DNA of 64,000 nucleotides from Pyrenophora tritici-repentis. Lineage: Eukaryota; Ascomycota; Dothideomycetes; Pleosporales; Pleosporaceae. Positions within the stretch are counted from its first letter, which is position 1, and each line of letters opens with the position of its first letter. The stretch is from the NCBI RefSeq assembly GCF_003171515.1, contig NC_089395.1, positions 1,240,001 through 1,304,000 of the forward strand. The letters run 5' to 3'. The notes under the pieces are model-generated. The model was not told the DNA's origin. It worked only from the letters and a program-made list of their open reading frames with translations, and searched no databases. The translations under genes and the position numbers were made by a program. Positions 40,760-52,006 of this stretch are shown here, piece after piece.

Positions 40760-43700
40760 TCATACCGCCTTCATCGCATGGGCAACCAATATAGGAACCA
40801 AAAGCACAGTGACAAGGCCAACATTAACGGCGATACCAGCGATGAGTGCTGTTCTCTTCGACTGCGGCGTGACGTGGCCAAGGCGACCTCCTGTAACCGA
40901 AGCGATGATGTTGTCTCCTAGGAAGCGAAAGAGAAGGATGGTGGGCGGCAGAAGGCAGAATGCTCCAAGAATTATCCATGACAATTTGCGTCGCCGTGCC
41001 TCATCAGCAGGATTGGTATCGCGCTCTATACAGAGGAGATGAGGCGAATGCTCTTGAACAAGCAGGCTTCGTGCAGGAGGAGAATGTATATCGAGGCTTG
41101 GGTGTGAAGGACGTAGCGGAGTGCTCGTGTCACTAGTCGATGGACGGTCGCTTCCGCTCATGACCCGTGTAATATGAGCACCATGAGTCGAAGTAGTCGA
41201 TCGAATGTCTGGAGCAAGAAACATGTGCCGGAGCTTCGTCTGTCCTGGCACAGCAGACCGGCTCGTGCGACGCTGTGAACGTAGGAATGTGGTAGAGCTG
41301 CGCATATGCTGGCGGGAACCTGGATTCGGAGACTTTTCCTGAGTTGTGCTTAGACCCTTTGGTGTAGGGGAGAAAGACGTCTCAGACGATATTCTAATAT
41401 GCTCTGGTGTGCTCTGTGGCAGAGTTTGACTGATGCGAGTGACGCTGCCTGTAGCGGGGAACGGCGATGCATAGAACCCGTTGTAGTCTGAACGGGTGCT
41501 CTGACGACCGACGCTTGAACTCAGCTTCACACCTGGGCTGCTAGTATCCGCAATGCTGCTACCAGCCTCGTGCATGCCTGTACCTCTAGGAGTACCAGTG
41601 AGATTGCCTTTTGGGCCGACAATTGAAAACTTCTCAAACGTGTTCTCGCGTTCGAGGCCTACAGGGCTGCTTTCAAAGGAACTCTCATCTGCAGTGCTTG
41701 ATGTCGCTACGGTATCGTCGCTTTGAGATCGCTGATCCCTACGCGCCTGGTGCTTGGGTGCGACACTCTGCTGGTCGACAATAATATTATCATTGGGACC
41801 GGAAGCCAGCAGCTCTTGGGTCTCTTTGTCGCTAAAGGCGTATCGGTCTGCCCAAGGAGCAAATGCATAAGGCTGCTCGACAGCACCACGTCCCAAAACA
41901 TCTTCGGGGTGTGTAGACAAATGAAGCACAGGTGTGGTTCTCGAAACGGGTGCGCTAATAGCCATTGGAGAAGACGACACATTCGGTGCGGTACGAATGA
42001 TAGCGCGAGGCCTCAATTCCGGTGGCGAAGAGCTGAAATGGTGATGTTGTTCGGTGCGTTTCGGACTTAGATGGTTGTAGTAATCTGATCGAGCCGGAGA
42101 AACGGCCTGATTAGCCCAGGAAGGAAGTGACCTCTCCGAGGTTAGACCAAGGCTGTTACGAGTGCCCTCACTGCTGCTGTAGTCCGCAATGCTGTCCATT
42201 GACTCACGAGCTTTTGAACCAGGGCTGTCTCCGCCAACAGTCTCCCAGTCAGCTTTCTCCTCTGCTGTAGCTCCACCTTCGCCTGTGAAAGGATTCTCAA
42301 CGTCTTGGGGGGCGCCAGACGACCTATTTGTCAACGTCTTGATTAGCAAGAGGCTCGCTGAGTTGCGCCTAGCCCACATCGCGGGTATCTTGCTACTGCT
42401 CTGGTGCTTGTCGACAGTGTCTTGAAAAATTTGTTCGGCCTGATCGAGTGCCTCTTTGGGGGTGCTTGGGCTTTGCGCACTCTCAGCTTGCGAATATGAA
42501 GACGAAGGCTCAAGCGGTTTGACTTCTGGTTGGGAGTAGGACGAGGACGGCTCCAAGATATGTGTGGCAACAAGTTTGACTGGGGTATTGGACGGTGATA
42601 TCTGCAACAGCTCCCGCGTATTGCCATACGAATAGCCGGAGCTTTGTGAGAGAAGACCAGACTGCCCGGGATAAGACGGGATGAATAATGCATCATCATA
42701 CTCAAACGGTGGCGCGAGAGGAGCCGCCCTATGAGGAGGTAAGCCGGGGTGTTGAGTAAAAGTAGGCCGCCTAGAGACAACGCGCTCAACCGGAGAAATG
42801 ATGTTATCGTAATGGGGTGTGACAAACCGACGGACATCTGGCTCGACCATTGTCTGATGGACATGAGCGACGGCTGCACGGTTCACAAAAGGGTGTGAAC
42901 CCGATTCGTTATGGCCTCCTACGTCTGTGTTTTCTTCGTGGGGCGTAGGCAAAGTCGTGTCTGTTGTTTCATTGGGGTTGTACTCGTCGATAAGTTTACT
43001 GATTGTGTCCGCTTTCGGATCCCCTTCCTCAACTGAACGCTGGTATGCCTCTTGGGCAAACATGTGCAACATCTGGCGGTCAACCCTATTAGAGCTGCTG
43101 TAATCGTACAGGCTGTCATGGTTGTTTCCATTCACAAAATTGTTTGTGTTCGCATTGCTATACCGAGCCAATTGATTGCCATGACTATTGCGTGTGCTTG
43201 CGGAATCCTGCTGGTAGTGCGATCTGTGCCGGTTATCTCCAGTGTAGATGGATGAGCTCGGGTATATTGAGTCGAGGTCGTCGTAGTAGGGTTTCGCAAA
43301 GCCGCCTTCTACAGAATATGGCAATTGGGAGTCGTCTATCCGCCCGATCTGGGTAGATGGTTCATCTGGTATCATGGACGAGAGTGGCTCGACCTCGACT
43401 TCATCCTCTTCGTCCATTTGCGCAATTTCCATTCCGTTCTGCTCGGGTGAGAATGCGTGGAAGCTTTGGAGAGAAGCAGGGCTGACGGGTGTCATTGGGG
43501 ACATTGGACCGACTGGGAAGTACGAGGTCTCTGGCGTAGTGACATATGTTTGGTCCAGCGGGCGTGGGTACTCTCCATTCTTACTTATTGACGCCCTGCT
43601 GATGTTTTGGTCACGCATGTCCCGCAGCTCCTCACATTGTATCTTTACGGGCGTCTTTCCCAGCCTTTTGGTGAGACTGCGAGTCAATTCTTTCAAAGAA

Positions 43701-44949
43701 AAACGCGACAGGCGGGCTGATGACCTGGCGGGTAACGGGGGAAGCGCATTATCGGATTCCGGACTATAGAGTGGGGAAGTGTATGATGACGAATTGGCGC
43801 TCACAGCAGCGGGTGTTGGTGGAAGCGGGAGATCGGCGTTGGACTGTCTGGGAGAGTCTTCGGGACGTCTCAGAATACCTGCATGTGCTGCACGGAAGTC
43901 ACCGTACACAGCTCGTTTGGGCGCCATCTAGTTGTTTGTTAGCCAATATCAACAGTGGCAATGAGACTCAGTACCTCGGAGTAAGCGTCTTCAGAGGTCC
44001 GCAGGGGGAGATAGTCACTCGAATCAAAATCTCGTGAGGGTGTGACGATGTCGTGCAGTAACAGCGAATCATGAGGGTTTACCACGTCGAACGATGCGCC
44101 ACGATAATGGATAGTTGCGGGAGTTGCAGGCGGTGTCGCAGGCGCAGTCGTCGGGTAGTTCTGTGGGTTTATGCGGGTGGGCTCTCCTTCATTATGGGAT
44201 GGAGATAGCGGCGGGTTTACCTGGCGGGGCGGCTGCGGGAATCGGGACACTGAAAATGTCGAGGGTGTAGATGTGGTTTGGGCTTCCCTTGAGTTTGTGC
44301 GCTCAGCGGACGAGAAGCTCAAGGCAGCGGGTGGAGACGAGCGCCGTGGTTGGGCAGAGTGTAGGTTTGCAAGCGGGGGAGGCAGAGATGCAGGGTCTCT
44401 GTTGACAAGCGGCTTTGGCAGTCTCTTTCTCGAGTTGAAGTAACGAACCTTACTAACCGAATTGGTAGTTGAAATGCTCGATACGCTACCTGTTTTCGCA
44501 AACGGCACTGCGGATTGCGATCGAAGCGGCCAATCAAGCAGCGGCAGTTGCTCGAAATGCGGCTCGTTTGACTTGAGCTGATAAGCTGATTGCGAAAAGT
44601 GAAGAGGACGTAGTGATGGGGCAGATTCTGAACGCTCTGGAGGAGCTACAGAAGGCACGCGTTCGATGTTACTCAAGGTAGACGCTGCAGGCTTTCTCCG
44701 GAGAGTTTTTCCTGGTGGTGTTCCCTTTCGCAGAAGCGTGGGCGTGTGTTGCTGCTTGCGATACTCGTGGATGGTGAGGAAGTGAACGGGAGTTCGGGAG
44801 GAAGCAGAAGATGTCACCGAATGGTGTGGAGAGTGGACAGGTGTCATAGGATTGCCAGCATGCATTCGCAGTGACATCCGATCAGGGACTTTGGGTGACA
44901 GCGAGCGGGGGCGGAATGCCGCCATATTCAAATCGTCCATGGAATCCAT
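40760..44949 (-). CDS. Ser/Pro-rich protein with two C-terminal TM segments (1380 aa)
   Basis: Exon 1 (44949-43975, 325 codons) and exon 2 (43927-40760) are joined by a 47-bp intron with a GTACTG donor, a GGCTAAC branch and a CTAG acceptor, phase 0. The first 1280 or so residues are low-complexity Ser/Pro/Thr-rich with many potential phosphorylation sites (LSPKVPDR, TPVHSPHHS, SKEL-type basic patches near the exon 2 start). The C-terminus has two hydrophobic segments (WIILGAFCLLPPTILLF and TALIAGIAVNVGLVTVLLVP) split by a short loop. That topology suggests a large cytosolic or extracellular arm anchored by a hairpin. I do not recognise a named family; comparable Ser-rich proteins are usual in Dothideomycetes. 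Confidence 0.85.
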
Positions 44950-46346
44950 TCGATGCCACAGACCGGTTGTGGTGTTCTAGCTACCCAACCGCCTATCACC
45001 GATAAGGTGGCGACCGTCTCCGGGCTTTGGGTTCGTTGTTTTGCTTCAAAATGGGACGTGATGAGAGCTCTAGCGGATGCATGGCGACATGTATGCCATT
45101 GAATTGGTTGGTACAGGGCAGATCCAGTAGCTAGAGACTCTGGTCAGCAGTCGTCCCTGCTACACGCGGTGAACCTGCTAACCTCAGCAGCCTCTGGATG
45201 TCACCCTCGTCACCGAACTGATTCTGTATGTTCTTTCCTTAACCGGATAAGGAAAGGCAACAATAGAGTATCCCGAAACTTAGTAGTGGTACTCGTAGTT
45301 GTCTGGGGCTTATTAGGATGGAACGACGTCAGATGTATCGAGGATGCGGGACCCGGGATCGGCAGCGAAAGTAAGAACGTGGGAAATTACGATTAGAAGC
45401 GATAGATGAAAGACGAAGCTACGGAGTCTACCCGCTGATGAAAAGAAAAAGAAGGAACGTTGCGCGATGGCCTAAGACGCGATAGACTGAGGAAGGCACA
45501 ATGGTCTCTCACTGAGTACCTGGGAAGGAAAGACGATGACGGCTGAAAAAACATCAAAAGGATCATTCTACCAAGAAAATACACAGCCAACCCGAGCAGT
45601 GGGGGCTACAAAGGCCCTCGACGCCTCAGCAGGCCACACATTTAGTCGCATTCTGCCTTTGTTGCCAGGCTTCATTACACCTACCGCGTCGTTGTGTGTG
45701 AGCAAAGAGCGATGCGGCCCCGTGGGTGGTGGGAAGCCTGCGAAGCTTGCAGGGGCGTGCTTTCCCCGCCAACCAGTCAAACCTCACATACGCATCGAAC
45801 ACCGATACACAAGACGCGACCGCGCTGCGGCGAGAGAGAAGCGTCTACCACTTGATGCCTCCCGAGGATAGCTGCTCGTACCCGTCATTTCGTTTCAAAG
45901 CACAGCTGTGGAAGCTATGGGAGAGAAGCGCGCCCAATCAGTCGCTGCCGGCCCATTGCCTCCTCCTGCCACGGTCCGGCATGGCGCCATGGGAGATGAG
46001 TGTTAGTCTCAGCTCATCACGCGATCAAAAGATCGGGATATTTATTGGAAGAGTATGTGGAGTATCGATGATGAGGGTTGCGTGGCCGTCGACTTTACTC
46101 GCCCTGAGGATGCATCTTGCGCCATTGTGGCAATCAGCTGGGCGCACAGCCGAGCCCTCGGTGCCCTGCGAACTGCATGTTCGTCCGCTGCCAATGGCAA
46201 GGCTGCCATCTGCCAGGTATAAATTAATACACCACTGTCCTGGTAGGCACGAGGTATGTAGATCGACAGCAGTGATATCATTATATATGCGTTGCGTGCA
46301 TATCCCGCAGCGCGGCAGCACTAATCTTACAACATGTTCCCTGGGT
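44950..46346. other. Intergenic region upstream of Ser-rich gene
   Basis: It holds the 5' region of the Ser-rich gene and the 3' region of the next minus-strand gene. A plus-strand ORF of 239 codons (45726-46445) has no motif or codon support and runs antisense into the neighbour's 3' end, so I leave it out. Confidence 0.45.
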
Positions 46347-47761
46347 CTATCCACCCTTCAACTTCCCCCCTCCATCTTCAAGTTCATCTCGAGCCGCTTC
46401 GTGCAAAGCCTGACTTGCGCCGTACTCTTTCAGTCCCGTTCGTGATTTTCTCCGTCGAATCGACGGGTACCGTACTGGCTCCATACTGCTCTGTGCAAAT
46501 GAGAATCGGTGCGGGCCAAAGGCATGAGGGTATTGATGTTCTAACACCACGCGGATGACGTTCTCGGGCGCCCAACTATGTCGCTCCTGTTGGCTTGGAG
46601 GCTGATTAGGTGACTTGCCCTTGTCTGAAGACAAGCCAGGACCCTTGGTTACAGCAGATGCGGAGGAGGCCTCGATGGCTTTGAAGTCATTAACCGACTG
46701 GTAATCTATGAGATTCGGATTCTTAATTTGTCCTTCCCGCGTACCCTGCAATCATTAGAATGGGTTGATTTAATCGCCACAAAACTTACAGTGGTTGGAT
46801 ACACAGTGCCCGGCATCATCACATATTCGTCCAGCGTATGCATCAAATTTGCAAAGTTGAAGCCTCGCCCTGGCTGACAAGGCAGGAAACGTTGCCCGAT
46901 GTCATCATTGAAGTTGAGCGTACAGTCTTGCGTCGGCATGTACTTGGATAGGTTGGTGTACCACTGAGGATATGTGCCATACCAGGCTCCAACATCCGCA
47001 TCCAGGTCCACTGACAGGTACATGTTCTTGCAATTCTCCGGCTTCTGTACCAGCAGCACAAAATCAAATTCGCGCGGTAGTCCTGATTTTTGAAGCACGT
47101 TTTCATGCAGTGTCCAGACAGCCTTTGCATCCTCTGCATCGTATTCGGGGCCTAGTGGGCTCTGTTTTGACCGCACTGACCCCTGGATGCTCATCATGTG
47201 AAAGACCTTGTAGCTACTTGCCATGGCTGCTTTCGGATTCAGTGTAGCAGATACGGGTGCCTGAGATACGCCTAGCGAACTTGACAAGCTGAAGTTCCAT
47301 TGAAGGTTCTCTGGCGAAACCGCACCAAACATCAGCTCGGGAGCGTGCTTCAAAATCCGAGGATGTGAGTCGCCTGGTCTTTTCTTCTCGTCAGGGCCTC
47401 CATCGTCGCCATGGACAGACACTTGGATCTCGGCGCTCTTGAAGCGATGCGCGTTCGGGTCATGAGGATGAAAAACAAAGTGTACAGAAACGAAGAACAA
47501 ATTGTCGATGACGGGCTCGTGCAGCGCGTCGGACCTGTAAAAGCCATGTTGTAGGCGATTAACGTGGGCAGATATATACGCCTTGCCAGGCAAACGACGT
47601 TCGTAAAGACATTTCTGGTTTATCTGCAGGCGTTTCCTTGGGACGTTGGGGTCTTTGGGTCGAGGCTTCGCTCTGCTCCTCTTGGGAGGCGGACCCAGTT
47701 GTTGCTGCTGGAGCGTCTCGTCATCGTCTTTTCCTCTCAAGTGCTGCAACAGAGAGTGCAT
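46347..47761 (-). CDS. Conserved-looking hypothetical protein (456 aa)
   Basis: Exon 1 (47761-46790) and exon 2 (46745-46347) flank a 44-bp intron (GTAAGT...TTGCAG, phase 0). A basic Pro/Lys-rich N-terminal stretch (PPPKRSRAKPRPKDPNVPRK, possible nuclear signal) precedes a globular region with well-ordered hydrophobic pattern (LFFVSVHFVFHPHD, EIQVSVHGDD, FDFVLLVQKPENC, LSVDLDADVGAWYG). The C-terminal tail is polar. No known domain recognised. The start could lie further upstream, because TGTTGCAG at about 47740 could be an acceptor. The gene is divergent to urease. Confidence 0.75.
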
Positions 47762-48330
47762 TGTAAGTTGCAGGTAACGGGCGAATCTCCTCTTGTGGCA
47801 TCACGGATATGCGACGTTCAACGATGTCATGACGCAGCCTGCTTGAGGAGAGAAAAGGTAGCTGAAGATTGAGAAGCCATGATGCCGATACGATACTAAG
47901 CAATGGAAAAGACCTAGGAAACGATGAAGTCAAGACCGGACTGAAGAATATGAGACATCGCAACCCAGACAGATGGCGGCACATGACTAGATGAGGCGTA
48001 GATCGACATGCTCAACTGCTAAAACCAACGACCAGTATGTCATGCCGCACTTGGTTCCCTCAGAGCCGTGGCACGCGGAGGTCTGGTATGTCTGTTTGGC
48101 TCATAACAGGCACGACGACCTGATTGCGCACGAGACAGGTCAAGGTGAAGGTCACGCACAGACGAACGATCCGGCCAGTTCCTTAGTTATCAGTACGCGT
48201 CTTTATCGTACCGTAGCCGAACACGACCCCGCAGCATACCGGCATAGCGGCAGAATATGGCAGATATACCGTACAGTCTAAAGCAGATGCGTCTGTTGTG
48301 TTTCCTTTTGCTCGCTTGTGATCTTGTACC
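47762..48330. promoter_or_regulatory. Divergent promoter, hypothetical protein/urease
   Basis: 569 bp between divergent starts, so regulatory sequence for both genes must lie here. I did not find a convincing TATA box. ORFs inside (47991-48281, 48257-48526) are chance or cover urease exon 1. Confidence 0.5.
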
Positions 48331-51137
48331 ATGCAGTTGGTCCCCAGGGAGGTGTGTTCTAGTGGTGCATCTCGAATTATTGTGGCCTACTAACCTGGCA
48401 ACAGCTAGACAAGCTCGTCATCTCGCAGCTGGGCTTGCTCGCGCAACGACGACTGGCCCGCGGCGTGAAGCTCAACCATGCCGAAGCAACCGTATGTCAC
48501 AGCAGAAGTCGCATAGATGCCGCTAATAGCCATAGGCGTTGATCGCGAATAACCTCCAGGAAGTACGAGCTCTGCCCGCGCGCCTCCGGTCGCATGCTGA
48601 ACGCGAATAGCTTATTCGGGATGGAAACCACACAGTCGCGGACCTCATGGCTATTGGCAAGACCATGCTGGGTCGTCGCCATGTGCAGCCCGCCGTCGTC
48701 GCTTCTCTCTCAGAGTTGATGGTAGAAGGCACCTTCCCCACCGGCACATACCTCGTCACAGTCCACCATCCCATTTCTACCGACGATGGAGACCTTGCGA
48801 AAGCCCTATATGGATCGTTCCTACCTGTCCCGTCCAATGATATGTTTCCTTTACCCGATGCAGACGTATACGAAGGCACGAGGCAACCGGGCGCTATCAT
48901 AGCTGTCAAGGGAGAGGCAGGAACTATCAAGTTGAACGAGGGGCGCAAGAGGATCAAACTCAACGTTAAGAGCATGGGAGACAGACCAATCCAGGTATGT
49001 AGGAACCAAGGGAATCCGAGCGTGCAGCTTATATATAATAGGTCGGATCGCATTACCACTTCATCGAGACAAACCCGCAACTGCAATTCGACCGCGTACG
49101 AGCGCATGGCTACCGACTTGACATCCCCGCTGGCACGTCGGTGCGCTTCGAGCCGGGCGACACGAAGACGGTTACCTTGGTACAGATTGCGGGCAACCAA
49201 ATAATCAAGGGTGGAAACAATATCGCATCCGGCTTCATCGGGGACATGAAGGTCATCAACGGTATCGTCGAGAGGTTGCAGGCTGGAGGATTTCTCCATC
49301 AACCGGAACCAGAGGGTGATGGTGCACATATCGACATTTGCACAATGGAGCGACGGGCTTATATTACCATGTTCGGCCCGACGACCGGCGACCTGATAAG
49401 ACTCGGTGCCACGGACCTCTGGATCAAGGTTGAGAAAGACATGACCAAGTATGGCGATGAATGTTCTTTTGGCGGAGGGAAAACGCTAAGAGAAGGCATG
49501 GGTCAAGCAGGAGGACGATCGGATAAAGATTCACTTGATACGGTCATCACTAACGCCCTGATTATCGACTGGACTGGCATTTACAAGGCCGATATTGGAA
49601 TCAAGGATGGTATCATTGTCGGTATTGGCAAAGCAGGTAGCCCAGATGTCATGGATGGCGTGGATCCGAAATTGGTCGTAGGCTCCTGCACCGATGTCAT
49701 TGCCGGTGAACACAAGATTGTGACACCAGGTGGCTTCGATACCCATATACACTTCATCTGTCCTCAGCAGGCCTATGAAGCCATAGCATCTGGTATCACG
49801 ACCATGCTTGGAGGCGGCACAGGGCCCAGTACCGGCACCAACGCAACAACATGCACCCCCGGCAAAACTCACATCAAGCAGATGCTCCAAGCCATTGACA
49901 GTCTTCCCCTCAACTACGGCATTACCGGCAAAGGTAACGACTCTGACATCCGGCCCCTGCAGCAACAAGCCGAAGCCGGTGTCTGTGGCCTCAAACTACA
50001 CGAAGACTGGGGTACCACCCCTTCCGCCATCGACGCCTGCCTCACTGTCTGCGACGAGTACGACATTCAAACCCTAATCCACACCGACACGCTCAACGAA
50101 TCCGGCTTCGTAGGATCCACAATCGCGGCCTTCAAAAACCGCACAATCCACACCTACCACACCGAAGGCGCCGGCGGCGGCCACGCCCCAGACATCATCT
50201 CCGTCGTCGAACACGACAACGTGCTCCCTTCCTCCACTAATCCCACCAGACCCTACACCCGCAACACGCTCGACGAGCACCTCGACATGCTCATGGTATG
50301 CCACCACCTCTCACGCAATATCCCCGAAGACATAGCCTTTGCCGAATCCCGCATCCGTGCCGAAACAATCGCCGCTGAGGATGTCCTGCACGATCTCGGC
50401 GCCATATCCATGATGTCGAGCGACTCGCAGGCCATGGGCCGCTGCGGCGAAGTCATTCTCCGCACGTGGAATACCGCACACAAGAATAAAGTGCAACGCG
50501 GTACGCTAGCCGAGGACGAAGGTACAGGCGCGGATAACTTCAGGGTGAAGCGGTATATCAGCAAATATACGATTAATCCAGCGATAGCGCAAGGAATGAG
50601 CCATCTAATCGGCAGTATCGAGGTGGGTAAGGTAGCGGATCTTGTTCTTTGGACACCGAGGAACTTTGGTGTTAAACCGAGTTTGGTTGTTAAGAGTGGA
50701 TTTTGCTCTTGGGCTATGATGGTATGTCTTCTCCATTCCTCCCTCTTCTTTCTCCTGTAGACCCCCATGCTCTTAATTCCCGCGTAACTCAATGACTAAC
50801 ACACCCACCCCCACAGGGCGACCCCAATGCCTCCATCCCAACCGTCGAACCCATCATCATGCGCCCCATGTTCGCCCCTCTCGTCCCTTCCACCAGCATA
50901 ACCTTTGTCTCGCAAGCTTCCATCGCCTCGGGCGTCGTAAACTCGTACGGCCTACGCAAGCGCGTGGAGGCCGTCAAGAATTGCAGGAATATAGGGAAGA
51001 GGGATATGAAGTTTAATGACAAGAGGCCGAAGATGAAGGTCGATCCCGAGAGGTATACGGTTGAGGCTGATGGCATGGTTTGTGAGGCTGAGCCTGCAGA
51101 GACGTTGCCGTTGACGCAGGGGTATTTTGTGTATTAG
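48331..51137 (+). CDS. Urease (urea amidohydrolase), 839 aa
   Basis: Urease hydrolyses urea to ammonia and carbamate in the cytosol. Six exons: 48331-48351, 48405-48491, 48536-48562, 48611-48994, 49042-50721 and 50817-51137; introns are 53, 44, 48, 47 and 95 bp, with TACTAAC and GACTAAC branch sites. The joined frame is 840 codons including stop, the usual fungal length. Gamma, beta and alpha parts are fused in one chain. Nickel ligands by count: His408 and His410 (FDTHIHF), carbamylated Lys491 (CGLKLHED), His near 520 and 546 ([21 protein letters not shown]) and Asp near 634 ([11 protein letters not shown]). The flap His is in MVCHHLS. These equal jack bean numbering plus one. Exon 3 encodes only nine residues. 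Accessory proteins (UreD, F, G) are not in the window. Confidence 0.97.
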
Positions 51138-51874
51138 GCGGATGTGGGGATGAGGGGAGGATGGGGGAGGGTTAAATTGAGATGAATCGAGTTGGCGTTT
51201 GGGTGCTTGTGTGTGTGGTTTTTCTTTTGGTATATTTATGCGTGGAATGAGTATAAGGAATGATGTCACAATGTCTGATTATGAAGATGTCCACCCGGGT
51301 GGCATGAGATACTTGACTATATGGGCATGCATCTAGTAGGCGTGCTTGGCGACTACAGTGGCCTTTGTACACAGATATTCCATGTATTTTATGACACACA
51401 GGTGCCGTGGAATATCCTGATTAGCCTTCTTATGACAAACGCTGTCAAGTTTGCTGTGTTGGTTACATTGCATGGTTTAAATTGATTCATCGTTTAGAAC
51501 TACCACTACCTAATGTGAAGAAACAAGCTTTGTAACCTAGCGAGCGGCTGCTTATACGAAAAGATAAAGAGATGATATGGAGATGGGGTGATGTTTTTTC
51601 ATGTGTTGGTGGTTTTCTCGGGACGTTTTCCTGGGTCTCGTGATTATGGGGGGAAAGGTAGCGATTGTGGGGTGATAGGCCGTGAGGGAAGGTGGTTGAT
51701 GGTGGTGTCGTGCATGGTAGTGTCGTTTGGGGTCTTAAACGAGAGGGCAGTTGGACTGGCGATTCCGTTTTTTATGAGAGCCTTCTAGGCATGTGTCGGA
51801 GAGCAGGGACGTGGTTGATGCTGGAGCTCTCGTGGCTTTTCCACACCAGAGAAGGAGTGCGGGTTGCTTGGTGG
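51138..51874. other. Urease 3' region with MITE copy B
   Basis: This interval holds the urease 3' UTR and a MITE (51295-51402). The rest is T/G-rich on the plus strand and would be the 3' UTR of the HET gene on the other strand. No gene. Confidence 0.5.
51295..51402. mobile_element. MITE copy B (108 bp)
   Basis: The left end reads CCGGGTGGCATGAGATACTT and the right end, inward, CCTGTGTGTCATAAAATACA. The core GGCGACTACAGTGGCC is shared exactly with copy C. It lies about 160 bp downstream of the urease stop. Confidence 0.75.
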
Positions 51875-51998
51875 CTAGATGATGTGTATAATCTCTTCTT
51901 CGCCTAATAGAGAAGAGAAATCAGGGATGCGCGTGGCATCTATAATCCATTTGCCTAACGAAGAAGAGGAACCAGGGGTGTACGTCTGGAAATTATCA

Positions 51999-52006
51999 CT
52001 GTCCAG
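51999..52006. repeat. Left 8-bp target duplication of hAT-A copy 2 (CTGTCCAG)
   Basis: Exact copy of 55139-55146; lies within the HET reading frame. Confidence 0.95.

Noticed and set aside
45726..46445. 239-codon plus-strand ORF
   Set aside because: No motif, antisense to the 3' end of the 46347-47761 gene, composition unlike a protein.
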